Source of the DNA: JAMCXS01 sp964459065 | GTDB lineage: Bacteria > Acidobacteriota > Terriglobia > UBA7540 | NCBI GenBank assembly: GCA_964459065.1 | Contig: CAYWMN010000009.1 | Location: forward strand, 1-30,061 | Direction of reading: 5' to 3' | Length of the DNA: 30,061 bases | In this document: in pieces, positions 1 to 7,787 of the stretch | How the letters are laid out: every line of letters begins with the position of its first letter | Numbering within the stretch: the first letter of the stretch is position 1 | Made by a program: the position numbers and the translations under genes | Notes under the pieces: model-generated | The model's database searches: none | The model's input: only the letters and a program-made list of their open reading frames with translations | Told to the model about the DNA's origin: nothing

Positions 1-977
1 ATGACGGTGAGGGCATAGACGCAAAAGACCGCGAGCGAGTCCCAGGAAAAGAAGAGGATTCGCTTTTTCGACCGATACATCAGGGCAATCACGGTGATGG
101 CCGTCATGGTCATGGCGGCGCAGGCTGTCACGGCATGGGTGCTGGAAACAAAGCTGAGCAGCGGGCCCTTGAGGAAAAATATATCGTCGATCGCCAGGAT
201 TGCCATGTTAAAAAGGTTGCTCCCCAGAACATTGCCGACCGCCAGATCAACGGCGCCCATTTGAAGAGCCGCCCTTCCAACAACGATTTCGGGCAGCGAA
301 GTTGTGAGCGCCACCAGGATGCTTCCCACGAAGGTCCGGCCCAGGCCGGTGGAGGCGGCAAGTTGATCGGCGACGTAAGGGAGGTAGGTGGCCGTCACGA
401 CGATGATCGCGGCGTAAAACGCGAATCGCAGGTAGGCGTCACGCTTGGAGACGCCCTCGTAACGCGCCTCTTCTTTGACCTCGCTCAGGAATTCAGCAAT
501 CCGCCTTTTCTCATAGTTGAAGATCAGCCGCATCGCCGCCAGGTAGACGAGCAGGATCACCAGGCTGTAAAGCCCGATCCAGCCCAGCGCCGGGATGGAT
601 TGGTTTGCGAGAAGGCTGATGGTGGTGAGGCCGAGAAGCAGAACTCCGAAGGAGGCCGTCAGGATCTGTCCCTGGTGAGCCCGGGTTGACAGGGGAGCCG
701 TCTTCAGCCTGACATCGAGCATGGCCAGGATCAGAAGGTTGAACATGCAGCTTCCCAGCACGTCGCCGGCCGCGATGTTGGGTGAGTTAAAAATGGCGAC
801 CGAACTGACGCCCGTGAAAAGCTCCGGCAACGAAGTCGCCGAGGCCATGAGAATGACGCCGATCCAGGTGCGCCCCAACCCCGTCTTTTCTGCAATCACG
901 TCCCCATAACGGGAAAGCCGGGAGCCGCTGAATACAATGACAGCGGTGCAGACAAGGAATTGGACCCAGATGAGCAT
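1..977 (-). CDS. CaCA-family Na+/Ca2+ (or cation/H+) exchanger, C-terminus cut by window edge
   Basis: Integral-membrane antiporter that would expel Ca2+ or a similar cation in exchange for Na+ or H+. I translated 325 residues from the ATG at 977 with no stop before the left edge. Two homologous halves are visible, each with the family's alpha repeat: SATSLPE at residues 46-52 followed by GDVLGSCMFN (71-80), and TTSLPE at 225-230 followed by GNVLGSNLFN (248-257). Glu52 and Glu230 are the expected ion ligands. A charged loop at about 155-183 separates the halves, as in YrbG-type proteins. That family is usually near 325 residues, so probably only the last few residues are missing. An AGAGGA ribosome site lies 8 bases before the start. 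The gene begins 12 bp after the Ca2+-ATPase stop, so the two are probably co-transcribed. The family is secure, but the transported ion is inferred. Confidence 0.88.
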   Translation of the reverse strand, partial: MLIWVQFLVCTAVIVFSGSRLSRYGDVIAEKTGLGRTWIGVILMASATSLPELFTGVSSVAIFNSPNIAAGDVLGSCMFNLLILAMLDVRLKTAPLSTRAHQGQILTASFGVLLLGLTTISLLANQSIPALGWIGLYSLVILLVYLAAMRLIFNYEKRRIAEFLSEVKEEARYEGVSKRDAYLRFAFYAAIIVVTATYLPYVADQLAASTGLGRTFVGSILVALTTSLPEIVVGRAALQMGAVDLAVGNVLGSNLFNMAILAIDDIFFLKGPLLSFVSSTHAVTACAAMTMTAITVIALMYRSKKRILFFSWDSLAVFCVYALTV

Positions 978-989
978 CTGCTTGGTCCT

Positions 990-3704
990 CTATTGCCGCC
1001 GCAACACCCACTTTTCCGCTTCGACGGCCCAGAAAATGATTGAACTCGCCAACAGGGTAAGCACAAGGTCCGGCAGCGGCAGCGCAACGGTCTTGAAAAT
1101 CGACTGCAGGAACGGGACGTAAATCAAGCCAAGCTGCAGAACAACCGTCAGGCTTACGGCGCCCAGCAAGGCCTTGTTTGAAAACAATCCAATCTGAAAC
1201 AACGACCGGCGTTCCGAGCGGATGGCCAGCACGTTGGCCATCTGCGAGAGCGTGAGCGTCGTGAAGGCCATGGTCTGCCAGGTGGGATCGCCGGCACGCC
1301 AGAAACCATAGCCGATCGCCAGCGACAGAAGCCCCATCAGAAATCCGACCCAGATAATCTGCCGGCCCATGCCTTGCGCGAACATGCTTTCTTTGGGCGG
1401 GCGCGGCGGGCGGCGCATCGCGTCAGCTTCAGGCGGCTCGACGCCCAGCGCCAGCGCGGGCAGGCCGTCGGTCACCAGGTTCATCCAGAGGATCTGAAGC
1501 GGAAGCAGGGGCAAGGGCATTCCGAACAACGGAGCCGCCAGCATCAGCCAGATCTCGCCGGAGTTGGTGCTCAGAATATAGCGGATGAATTTGCGGATGT
1601 TGTCATAAATCATCCGCCCTTCCTCCACGGCGGCGACAATGCTGGCAAAGTTGTCGTCCAGCAGTACCATGTCCGCAGCTTCTTTGGAGACATCGGTGCC
1701 GGTGATGCCCATGGCAACGCCGATGTCCGCTTTCTTCAGCGCCGGGGCGTCATTCACTCCGTCGCCGGTCATCGCCACGATGTGGCCGCGCCGGTGAAGG
1801 CCCCCGACAATCCTGAGTTTGTGCTCGGGAGAGACCCGGGCGTAAACCGGCGTTGAGTCCGTCATCAGCGCCAGCTCTTCTGGAGAAGTCTTTTCAAGCT
1901 GCGGACCCGTGATCACGGACCCGTTGTCTGCAATCCCGAGTTCGCCGGCGATATGCCGGGCGGTCAGAGGATGGTCGCCGGTGATCATCACCGGGCGGAT
2001 GCCCGCTGCCTTGCAGGTTCCGACGGCGGACGCAGCTTCGGGCCGTGGCGGGTCAATCATCCCGATCATGCCGACAAAGGTAAGATTCCGTTCCAGGCTT
2101 TTTGCATCGCCATTGGCCGGAGCATCCGCCAGGCAACGGAACGCCACTCCGAGAACGCGCATCCCCTTGGCTGCCAGGCTGTCATTGGCGCCGGTGAGGC
2201 GATCCCGCCAGGCAGCGTCGAGCGGCTCGCACCGGCCATCCACCCAGACCGAATGCGACATTCCCAGGAGGACGTCGACGGCTCCCTTGGTGAAAGCCAC
2301 GTGAGTGAAAGCGCCTTGCCGGCAGGCTGCGCGCACGCCCGGCGGCATCGAGCCGGGATCAGCCGCCAGGCGGTGAACCGTTGTCATCCGCTTGCGTTCT
2401 GAGGAAAAGGGGACTTCGTCCATGCGGGGCAGCAGGCGGTCGAGATGGGGCTTCAAGAGGCCGCACCGCGCCGCCGCCACCACCAGGGCCGTTTCCGTGG
2501 GATCGCCAAGGGGAGTTGTCGGGTTGGATGAACCTGCACCCGACTCCATCACGGCGTCGTTGCACAGCGCGGCGGCGGCCAGCATCAGGCTGAATCCGGA
2601 CTCGCCAAGTTGCGGGAAATCGCGGCGATAGTCCTGGGAGCTGCGGTCCCTCACTTCCACCTTGCGGTCGGCAAGCTGGAAGAAGGTGGCGGCCATCTGG
2701 TTCTCGGTGAGCGTGCCGGTCTTGTCGGAACAGATCACGGTGACCGAGCCCAGCGTCTCCACTGCCGACAGCTTGCGGATCAGGACTCTTCGCTTGAGCA
2801 TGCGCTGCGCGCCCAGCGTGAGCGCGATGGTCATGACCGCCGGCAACCCTTCCGGCACGGCGGCAACGGCGATGCTGACGGCCGTCAGGAACAGCAGCTC
2901 AAGATTTTCTCCGCGCAGCCAGCCGAGCGCAAAAATCAGCAGCACGATGAAAAGGGCCGCGGCTGCCAGCACCTTTCCGAGCTGCCCCAGGCGCTTTTGC
3001 AGCGGCGTCGGCTCCCGCTCCACGGTCTGAATCATCCCGGCGATCCGCCCCAGCTCGGTGCGCATGCCGGTCTCGGTGACGAGGGCTTCACCGCGTCCGG
3101 CGGTGATGTAGGTGCCCATGTAGACCATGTTGCGGCGGTCGCCCAGGGCGAGGTCTGCCCCCTCGATAGCCTGACACGTTTTCCGGACGGGCAGAGACTC
3201 GCCGGTGAGGGCGGCTTCCTGGGTTTGCAGGTCCGCGCTTGCAAGCACGCGGCTGTCGGCCGCCACAAAACTGCCGGCTTCCAGCAGAACGATATCGCCG
3301 GGAACCAGGCGTGCCGAGGACGTTTCTTTGACCTTTCCATCCCGCCGAACCTTTACGGAAGGGACCGCCATCTTCTTCAATGCGGCCATCGCCTTTTCGG
3401 CCCGGTATTCCTGGCTGAAGCCCAGCACGGCGTTGAGGATAACGATGGCGCCGATGGCGATGGCGTCGCTGTAATCGCCGAGAAGCGCGGAGATCACGGC
3501 GGCAATGATGAGGATGACCACCATCAGTTCCCTGAACTGGTCCACGAAGATCAGCCAGGGGCTCTTGATTCCGCTCTCCTTCAGTTCGTTGGGGCCGACC
3601 TCGGAAAGCCGGCGCGCGGCTTCCGCCTCACTCAGTCCGGCGGATGGGTTGCTGCCCAGTTGTTTTGCCGCCACCGGAGGCTCAATCTGGTGCCATTGGG
3701 TCAT
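990..3704 (-). CDS. P2-type calcium-transporting ATPase
   Basis: ATP-driven cation pump of the inner membrane, 904 residues, the usual full length. Visible landmarks are TGES (167-170) in the actuator domain, the phosphorylation motif DKTGTLT with Asp327, and the hinge motif TGDGVNDAP (646-654). Membrane Ca2+ ligands known from SERCA are conserved: Glu285 in PEGLP (M4), Asn714 and Glu717 in STNSGEI (M5), and Asn742, Thr745 and Asp746 in NLVTDG (M6). The SERCA M8 glutamate aligns with Gln821, as in plasma-membrane Ca2+ pumps, which move one Ca2+ per ATP; a one-site pump is therefore my inference. An N-terminal cation-ATPase domain spans about 5-70. The start ATG has only a weak ribosome site (CGGAA). 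The exchanger follows after 12 bp, making a two-gene efflux unit. Confidence 0.95.
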   Translation of the reverse strand: MTQWHQIEPPVAAKQLGSNPSAGLSEAEAARRLSEVGPNELKESGIKSPWLIFVDQFRELMVVILIIAAVISALLGDYSDAIAIGAIVILNAVLGFSQEYRAEKAMAALKKMAVPSVKVRRDGKVKETSSARLVPGDIVLLEAGSFVAADSRVLASADLQTQEAALTGESLPVRKTCQAIEGADLALGDRRNMVYMGTYITAGRGEALVTETGMRTELGRIAGMIQTVEREPTPLQKRLGQLGKVLAAAALFIVLLIFALGWLRGENLELLFLTAVSIAVAAVPEGLPAVMTIALTLGAQRMLKRRVLIRKLSAVETLGSVTVICSDKTGTLTENQMAATFFQLADRKVEVRDRSSQDYRRDFPQLGESGFSLMLAAAALCNDAVMESGAGSSNPTTPLGDPTETALVVAAARCGLLKPHLDRLLPRMDEVPFSSERKRMTTVHRLAADPGSMPPGVRAACRQGAFTHVAFTKGAVDVLLGMSHSVWVDGRCEPLDAAWRDRLTGANDSLAAKGMRVLGVAFRCLADAPANGDAKSLERNLTFVGMIGMIDPPRPEAASAVGTCKAAGIRPVMITGDHPLTARHIAGELGIADNGSVITGPQLEKTSPEELALMTDSTPVYARVSPEHKLRIVGGLHRRGHIVAMTGDGVNDAPALKKADIGVAMGITGTDVSKEAADMVLLDDNFASIVAAVEEGRMIYDNIRKFIRYILSTNSGEIWLMLAAPLFGMPLPLLPLQILWMNLVTDGLPALALGVEPPEADAMRRPPRPPKESMFAQGMGRQIIWVGFLMGLLSLAIGYGFWRAGDPTWQTMAFTTLTLSQMANVLAIRSERRSLFQIGLFSNKALLGAVSLTVVLQLGLIYVPFLQSIFKTVALPLPDLVLTLLASSIIFWAVEAEKWVLRRQ

Positions 3705-4006
3705 AGAAGTTCCGTGGCCTCAGAGGCCCGGCCGTGGGAAATGGCAGGCTCGTTGGTCGAGGATGCTTGATGCGACTTTGCAGGCTCCGACCCTGGAGAG
3801 TTTAAGCCCTGCAGGGAAAACGGCCTTCACTCAGGGACCCTACGATCAGAGTCGTGCAATGGTTCTCAGTTGAGAATACACGAGCTGAAACAGGATTAAA
3901 AGACGCTGCGTGGCTCACCTTGGGAGCGGCCGGGATCGTGCTGGATGCCGGTTCGAACGTGACCGGCTGATTCCCGGGAGTGTTTCCTGTTTTCGCATTC
4001 TCGACC
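3705..4006. other. Intergenic region upstream of the Ca2+-ATPase operon
   Basis: Non-coding stretch between the Ca2+-ATPase start and the stop of the unknown protein gene. The only clear structure is a 14-base palindrome at 3863-3876 (TTCTCA, two bases, TGAGAA). On the minus strand a loose TATTCT -10-like box overlaps its edge, so it could be an operator for the pump. No RNA gene is seen. Confidence 0.5.
3863..3876. promoter_or_regulatory. Perfect 6-2-6 palindrome, candidate operator
   Basis: TTCTCA and TGAGAA are exact inverted copies separated by two bases. The site lies about 160 bp upstream of the Ca2+-ATPase start, in the main gap before that operon. Dimeric repressors commonly bind such sites. 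No regulator gene is adjacent, so its function is a guess. Confidence 0.25.
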
Positions 4007-4678
4007 TTAAGAGGTTTCTACGGCGACTTGGGTGATGAAGTGCTCGATCCGTGGTGCTTGTTGCGGGGAAGCTGCGGCGGCGAGGCGGCGGGCCTGAGCG
4101 AAGAGCATTTTGTCCGGAATGATCGACATGCCCTGGAGCGTGTCGCTGATAAACATCTCAACGAGCCAGTTCCACTCTTTTTCAAAACCGCCCTCGTTGA
4201 CCTGCGATTCAAAGGCCGGGTCCGTGACACCCAGGATTTCTTTCCAGCGGAGCAAAACCTGCGCGCGCGCCTCGTCCGGCTTTTCCGAATAACCAACCTG
4301 CCCCAAAGCATCGGATGAGCGGGCTGAAGCTTGATTCCTATCCGCCAGGACAAAACCCGCCCACAGTTCCGGCAGGCTGCTGACGATGGGGGGCGGCAGT
4401 TTGCGCCCGGGATCGAACGGGGGGCAGTGGCAGCAGCGCAACAGGCCAAGCAGAGCCTCATCCGCGAGCCGTTCCCTGACGAGAGCCGGCCCGGCGATGC
4501 CGCTTGTGTTCTGAGCGTCGTTAAGGAAGGCCTCGGCGGGCCCGACCAGTTTCTTCTCGGTTTGCCGGCGGAAGAAATCGTAGGAGCACAAAACGGTGGC
4601 CACCACTCGGCGTTCGGCTTTGCCGAGCCTTGAAGCCTGATGCCAAACCGGGTTGCGAAATTTATCCAGGAGCCACAT
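4007..4678 (-). CDS. Conserved-looking protein of unknown function, 223 residues
   Basis: I do not recognise this protein. The start is well supported by a GGAGGA ribosome site 7 bases before the ATG. It has no signal peptide and no membrane segment, so it is probably cytoplasmic. A cluster RCCHCPPFDPG at about residues 80-90 contains three cysteines and a histidine within four positions and could bind a metal or be redox-active, but no partner cluster is obvious. The second half is mixed helical and rich in Trp and acidic residues (for example EKEWNWLVEMF), and the end is Ala/Gln rich. It lies 139 bp downstream of the GH79 gene on the same strand and may be read with it. Coding potential rests on the ribosome site and plausible composition. 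Confidence 0.6.
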   Translation of the reverse strand: MWLLDKFRNPVWHQASRLGKAERRVVATVLCSYDFFRRQTEKKLVGPAEAFLNDAQNTSGIAGPALVRERLADEALLGLLRCCHCPPFDPGRKLPPPIVSSLPELWAGFVLADRNQASARSSDALGQVGYSEKPDEARAQVLLRWKEILGVTDPAFESQVNEGGFEKEWNWLVEMFISDTLQGMSIIPDKMLFAQARRLAAAASPQQAPRIEHFITQVAVETS

Positions 4679-4704
4679 CAGGATTTCCTCCGGTTGGTGG
4701 GATG

Positions 4705-4738
4705 CTCGCCTGCGAGCGAAGGTTCACGCACAGGCGAG
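4705..4738 (-). other. Stem-loop between the GH79 gene and the unknown gene
   Basis: CTCGCCTG at 4705-4712 pairs exactly with CAGGCGAG at 4731-4738 across an 18-base loop. A shorter alternative hairpin (GCTCG/CGAGC) uses part of the same left arm, so the two exclude each other. There is no T-run, so this is not a textbook terminator. It sits just ahead of the ribosome site of the 4678 start. Confidence 0.3.
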
Positions 4739-4817
4739 TTCGCCCCAGGGCGGCGCCTGAAAAGTTCCCGGGAGCTACGGTCCGGTGCGGCCCAACAACG
4801 GCTGCGGCGCCGCACGC

Positions 4818-6434
4818 TCACCGGGCAACGGAGAGCACCGCGGCCGCGGCGTTAGGCAACATAAAGCTGTAATCCCCGTTTGAGCCGCGCGAGACAAGGG
4901 TGCTATTGGGGGTGCCGATGCTGCCGTCGCTTGCGAACTGCTGCCCTCCATAGCGGACATCGGCGGCCAGGGAGTGCAGGCTGGCAGCCTGGAGCATCAG
5001 CAGCGAGGCTTTGCCCGTCTCGCCCGCCAGATGCACCTCCACGCGGCCGGAGGCTTTGACATCCTTGTTGATCACGAAGACGTGCACTTCGCAGCTTGGG
5101 CACGAAGTGGTGGCAAACGACGTGATGTTGGATTCGGTCTTGATGGACGCGGGCAGCAGATGCTCGCCCGAAGCCCGCCTGGCAAACATGTACATGGCGT
5201 AGTAGAGCGGCTCGGCGACGTTGCGGTAGTGCTCCTTGCCATCCTGCTTCCAGCCGAAGGTCCGGACCGGGTTGTAGGCGCTGCCGCCTTTGCGGTAGCT
5301 GAAATGGAAATTGATGTTGGTGTAGCCGTCCCGGACGATGTTGAACATGTAATCGAGTCCCCAGACGGCGGAAGCGAAGGCGTTGCTGACGCCCGCCATG
5401 CCTCCGCAGGAAGCCGAATTGGTTTCCAGCAAAGCGATGGGCAGGTGATCTTGATGCGCGACAGCGACGAGCTGTTTGGAGAGATCGTTAAAGCGGTTCA
5501 TGCGCTCGGGCGAGAGTAATTCCTGGACGGTAACGTTCTTCTGCCGGCAAGTGGACGTGGTGTAGTTGTGCACGGAAACCAGCTTGAGGTACTGGCCGAT
5601 GCCTTTCAGGATGATGCCCAGGTCTTTGGGATTATTCCAGCTGCAGCAGTTGGCCGGCGCCACAAAGTCGTATTGGCGGCCGATGCGATTGGAGTGGATG
5701 GCGTGAATGTAGCCCAGCGCGTCTTTCACGTAGTCGGCGGGCGAGTACGTTTTGGGGCGCGCTCCATGGTGAAAGCCGCTGGGCTCGTTGCCGAGCTCAA
5801 GTCCCAGGATCTGGTCGGAGGGAATCTGTTTGGCAACGCCCTGGGTGACCTCGCTGAGCGCCCAGCGGGGCGAGTTCTGCTTGAGGTTCAGGCCGACCGT
5901 CATTTTCCAGCCGGAAGGGCCCACGACCTGGGAGTAAAGCTTGAGCAGGCCGGGCGTGATGGGGCCGTGGCACCAGGCCGGATGCGGAGCGGCCTTGGGA
6001 TCCCAGCAGGTGTTGTCCTGGCTGTTACCGCCGAACCGGAGCACGCCGGGCCCCAAATTGCGCAGGAAAGTAGAAAAGTCCGTGTTGGGAGCGCCGGGCT
6101 CGCCCAGAACGTAGGCCAGTTGCGCATCGGCGGGCACTCCGGCGGGTAGTTGAACGCTTCCGCGCGCTTTTGCGGTGGGCGTGGGAAGGCCCATGCCAGC
6201 GGTGGAAACTTCATTGCTGAAACCAAGAAAGTCCTTGGGAATCTGAGCTCCCAGCTGGCTGGGTTGCACGCTGACCGTGGCAACCGGCGCGGCCTGCCGG
6301 GCGCAGGCGGCAAGCGCCAGCAAGGGCACCATCAAAAGAACAAGACGGCAGAAGGCGGCGCTGGAGGATCGCTGGGGTGAGCGAAACGGCTCCCCGCGGG
6401 CGGAGCTGGGGTCAGGTTCTTTTGATACGGGCAT
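4818..6434 (-). CDS. GH79-like glycoside hydrolase lipoprotein (beta-glucuronidase/heparanase type)
   Basis: Predicted surface or periplasmic retaining glycosidase of 538 residues. The N-terminus has a basic stretch, a hydrophobic core and a lipobox LAAC with Cys44, so it is probably a signal-peptidase-II lipoprotein. A (beta/alpha)8 clan-A hydrolase follows: RFGGNSQD (133-140), GLELGNEP with Glu217 as likely acid/base, and ALLETNS with Glu337 as likely nucleophile. A C-terminal beta domain fills about 440-538. The arrangement matches GH79 enzymes such as the Acidobacterium beta-glucuronidase. The start at 6434 is preferred because AGGAGG lies 7 bases upstream; the frame stays open to 6662 but without such a site. 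A sulfatase and an acid-sugar dehydratase-like gene lie nearby, consistent with uronic-acid glycan use. The exact substrate is unknown, and a related family such as GH30 or GH39 is less likely. Confidence 0.8.
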   Translation of the reverse strand: MPVSKEPDPSSARGEPFRSPQRSSSAAFCRLVLLMVPLLALAACARQAAPVATVSVQPSQLGAQIPKDFLGFSNEVSTAGMGLPTPTAKARGSVQLPAGVPADAQLAYVLGEPGAPNTDFSTFLRNLGPGVLRFGGNSQDNTCWDPKAAPHPAWCHGPITPGLLKLYSQVVGPSGWKMTVGLNLKQNSPRWALSEVTQGVAKQIPSDQILGLELGNEPSGFHHGARPKTYSPADYVKDALGYIHAIHSNRIGRQYDFVAPANCCSWNNPKDLGIILKGIGQYLKLVSVHNYTTSTCRQKNVTVQELLSPERMNRFNDLSKQLVAVAHQDHLPIALLETNSASCGGMAGVSNAFASAVWGLDYMFNIVRDGYTNINFHFSYRKGGSAYNPVRTFGWKQDGKEHYRNVAEPLYYAMYMFARRASGEHLLPASIKTESNITSFATTSCPSCEVHVFVINKDVKASGRVEVHLAGETGKASLLMLQAASLHSLAADVRYGGQQFASDGSIGTPNSTLVSRGSNGDYSFMLPNAAAAVLSVAR

Positions 6435-6513
6435 GATGAGGCCTCCTATGAGTTCAACGGCTGGACGCAAAAACGCAGCACTCGAAGCCGGCAATCCAGT
6501 TCGCTGATGAAAA

Positions 6514-6535
6514 GTACCACCCAAGCTTGTACCAC
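6514..6535 (-). promoter_or_regulatory. Direct repeat GTACCAC x2, candidate operator for the GH79 gene
   Basis: Two identical heptamers start at 6514 and 6529, a 15-base period, about 80-100 bp upstream of the GH79 start. On the gene's strand they read GTGGTAC. Spaced direct copies suggest a transcription-factor site, but the regulator is not identifiable. Confidence 0.3.
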
Positions 6536-6692
6536 TGTGCGTGGCAAGGTTCAACCCTAAACGGCAAGGGCGGGGCAGCGGCGGTGTGTCCGGTGCCGCG
6601 CCGGGGGCCGAGACTTTGTGATTCAACCAAGCCGGCAACCGGCTGCGCAACCCGGAAGGCAAATCCTGAATTACAGCCGTGCCGGGGTTGTG

Positions 6693-6726
6693 TATACTAA
6701 CTCATCGCCACACTTCGAAAGTGGCG
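6693..6726 (+). promoter_or_regulatory. Candidate promoter -10 box and leader hairpin for the site-2 protease gene
   Basis: A TATACT -10-like hexamer lies at 6693-6698, about 42 bp before the ATG at 6740; the -35 region is poor. Immediately downstream CGCCAC (6706-6711) pairs with GTGGCG (6721-6726) across nine bases, so the hairpin would sit at the very 5' end of the transcript. Confidence 0.35.
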
Positions 6727-6739
6727 CCAAGGCCAACCG

Positions 6740-7666
6740 ATGACAAATATTCGAAAAGGTTCGTTCCGGCTGTTTCAGTTTGCCGGAATCGATTTGTTTC
6801 TGCACTGGTCGTGGTTTCTGGTAGCTGCGTATGAAATCAGCGACCGCGGCGGCACTTACACCTCCATTTATTGGAACGCCGCCGAGTATCTGTTGCTGTT
6901 TGTGATTGTGATGATGCATGAGTACGGGCACGCGCTGGCCTGCCGGCAGGTGGGAGGCCAGGCGGATCGCATTGTGCTGTGGCCTTTGGGAGGCGTGGCC
7001 TACGTGCAGCCGCCGCAGCGGCCGGGCGCCGTGTTGTGGAGCCTGGCGGCGGGGCCGCTGGTGAATGTCGTCCTGTTTGCGGTGCTTTCGGTGGTGATGT
7101 TCTCCGGCCGAGTGCTGGGCTGGGCGGCGTCAACGCCGAACGCCGATGTTTTGTTGTATGCGGCCTGGTTTATCAACCTGGTTTTGCTGATTTTTAATCT
7201 GCTGCCGATTTACCCTCTGGACGGCGGTCAGATTCTTCGCGCCTTGCTCTGGTTCAAAATCGGGCCGGTGCGCAGCTTAAAGCTGGCGACGGGAATTGGG
7301 TTTGTGGGCGTTGGCGGGCTGGTTCTGTTTGCTTTGTGGGTGCACTCGGTCTGGATCGGCATTATCGCCGCCTTTATTCTGATTAATTGCTGGAGTGGAC
7401 TGCAGCAGGCGCGGGAGCTGGCGCGGCGCGCCAAACTGCCCCGCCACCGGGAATACTCCTGTCCGGCCTGCAAGCAGGCTCCGCTGGCGGGAGCCTATTG
7501 GGTTTGCGGCAATTGCGGGAAACGGTTCGACACCTTCCAGTCGCAGGCGGTCTGCCCGAACTGCGCGGCCTCCTATTCTGCAACCCGGTGCCTCGATTGC
7601 GGCGCCCTCGCGCCGATGCCCGAATGGTTTGTTTCGCGCGCCGCCGGCGCAACGATCACACCGTAG
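6740..7666 (+). CDS. Site-2-protease-family (M50) membrane metalloprotease with C-terminal zinc ribbons
   Basis: Intramembrane zinc protease of 308 residues. Several transmembrane segments lie between about 13 and 220. The zinc site is HEYGH (60-64), and the third ligand is Asp161 in NLLPIYPLDGG (153-163), both diagnostic of M50B/SpoIVFB-like peptidases. After the last membrane segment comes a soluble tail with four CxxC pairs (Cys241/244, 256/259, 272/275, 284/287), forming two predicted zinc ribbons. This tail is not part of the core protease and may bind a substrate or nucleic acid. The ATG has only a weak ribosome site (AAGGCC). It is transcribed away from the GH79 gene and toward the sulfatase. 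The natural substrate is unknown; membrane-bound anti-sigma factors are a common target of the family. Confidence 0.87.
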   Translation: MTNIRKGSFRLFQFAGIDLFLHWSWFLVAAYEISDRGGTYTSIYWNAAEYLLLFVIVMMHEYGHALACRQVGGQADRIVLWPLGGVAYVQPPQRPGAVLWSLAAGPLVNVVLFAVLSVVMFSGRVLGWAASTPNADVLLYAAWFINLVLLIFNLLPIYPLDGGQILRALLWFKIGPVRSLKLATGIGFVGVGGLVLFALWVHSVWIGIIAAFILINCWSGLQQARELARRAKLPRHREYSCPACKQAPLAGAYWVCGNCGKRFDTFQSQAVCPNCAASYSATRCLDCGALAPMPEWFVSRAAGATITP

Positions 7667-7787
7667 CCTTGCCTGCGCTCGAAGGCCGCTTGAGGCTTCG
7701 GCATGCGGCAGAGCCTTCCTCGCCCGGACGCGGCAGGTCGGGCTTACTCCTCAGTCTGCAACCTTCGGAAACAAATCCTGGTTTCGC

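Larger units (their letters stand above)
6435..6739. other. Divergent intergenic region between the GH79 gene and the site-2 protease gene
   Basis: Shared upstream region of two divergent genes. It holds two direct copies of GTACCAC on the GH79 side, plus a -10-like TATACT and a hairpin on the protease side. The reading frame of the GH79 gene remains open through most of it, but no supported start lies there. Confidence 0.5.

Noticed and set aside
2610..3770. Long plus-strand open frame (386 codons) inside the Ca2+-ATPase gene
   Set aside because: It is antisense to a fully conserved P-type ATPase, and its translation is low-complexity, rich in His, Gln, Gly and Arg, with no family motif.
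7667..7787. Terminator between the convergent protease and sulfatase genes
   Set aside because: No convincing stem-loop with a T-run was found in the 121-bp gap.
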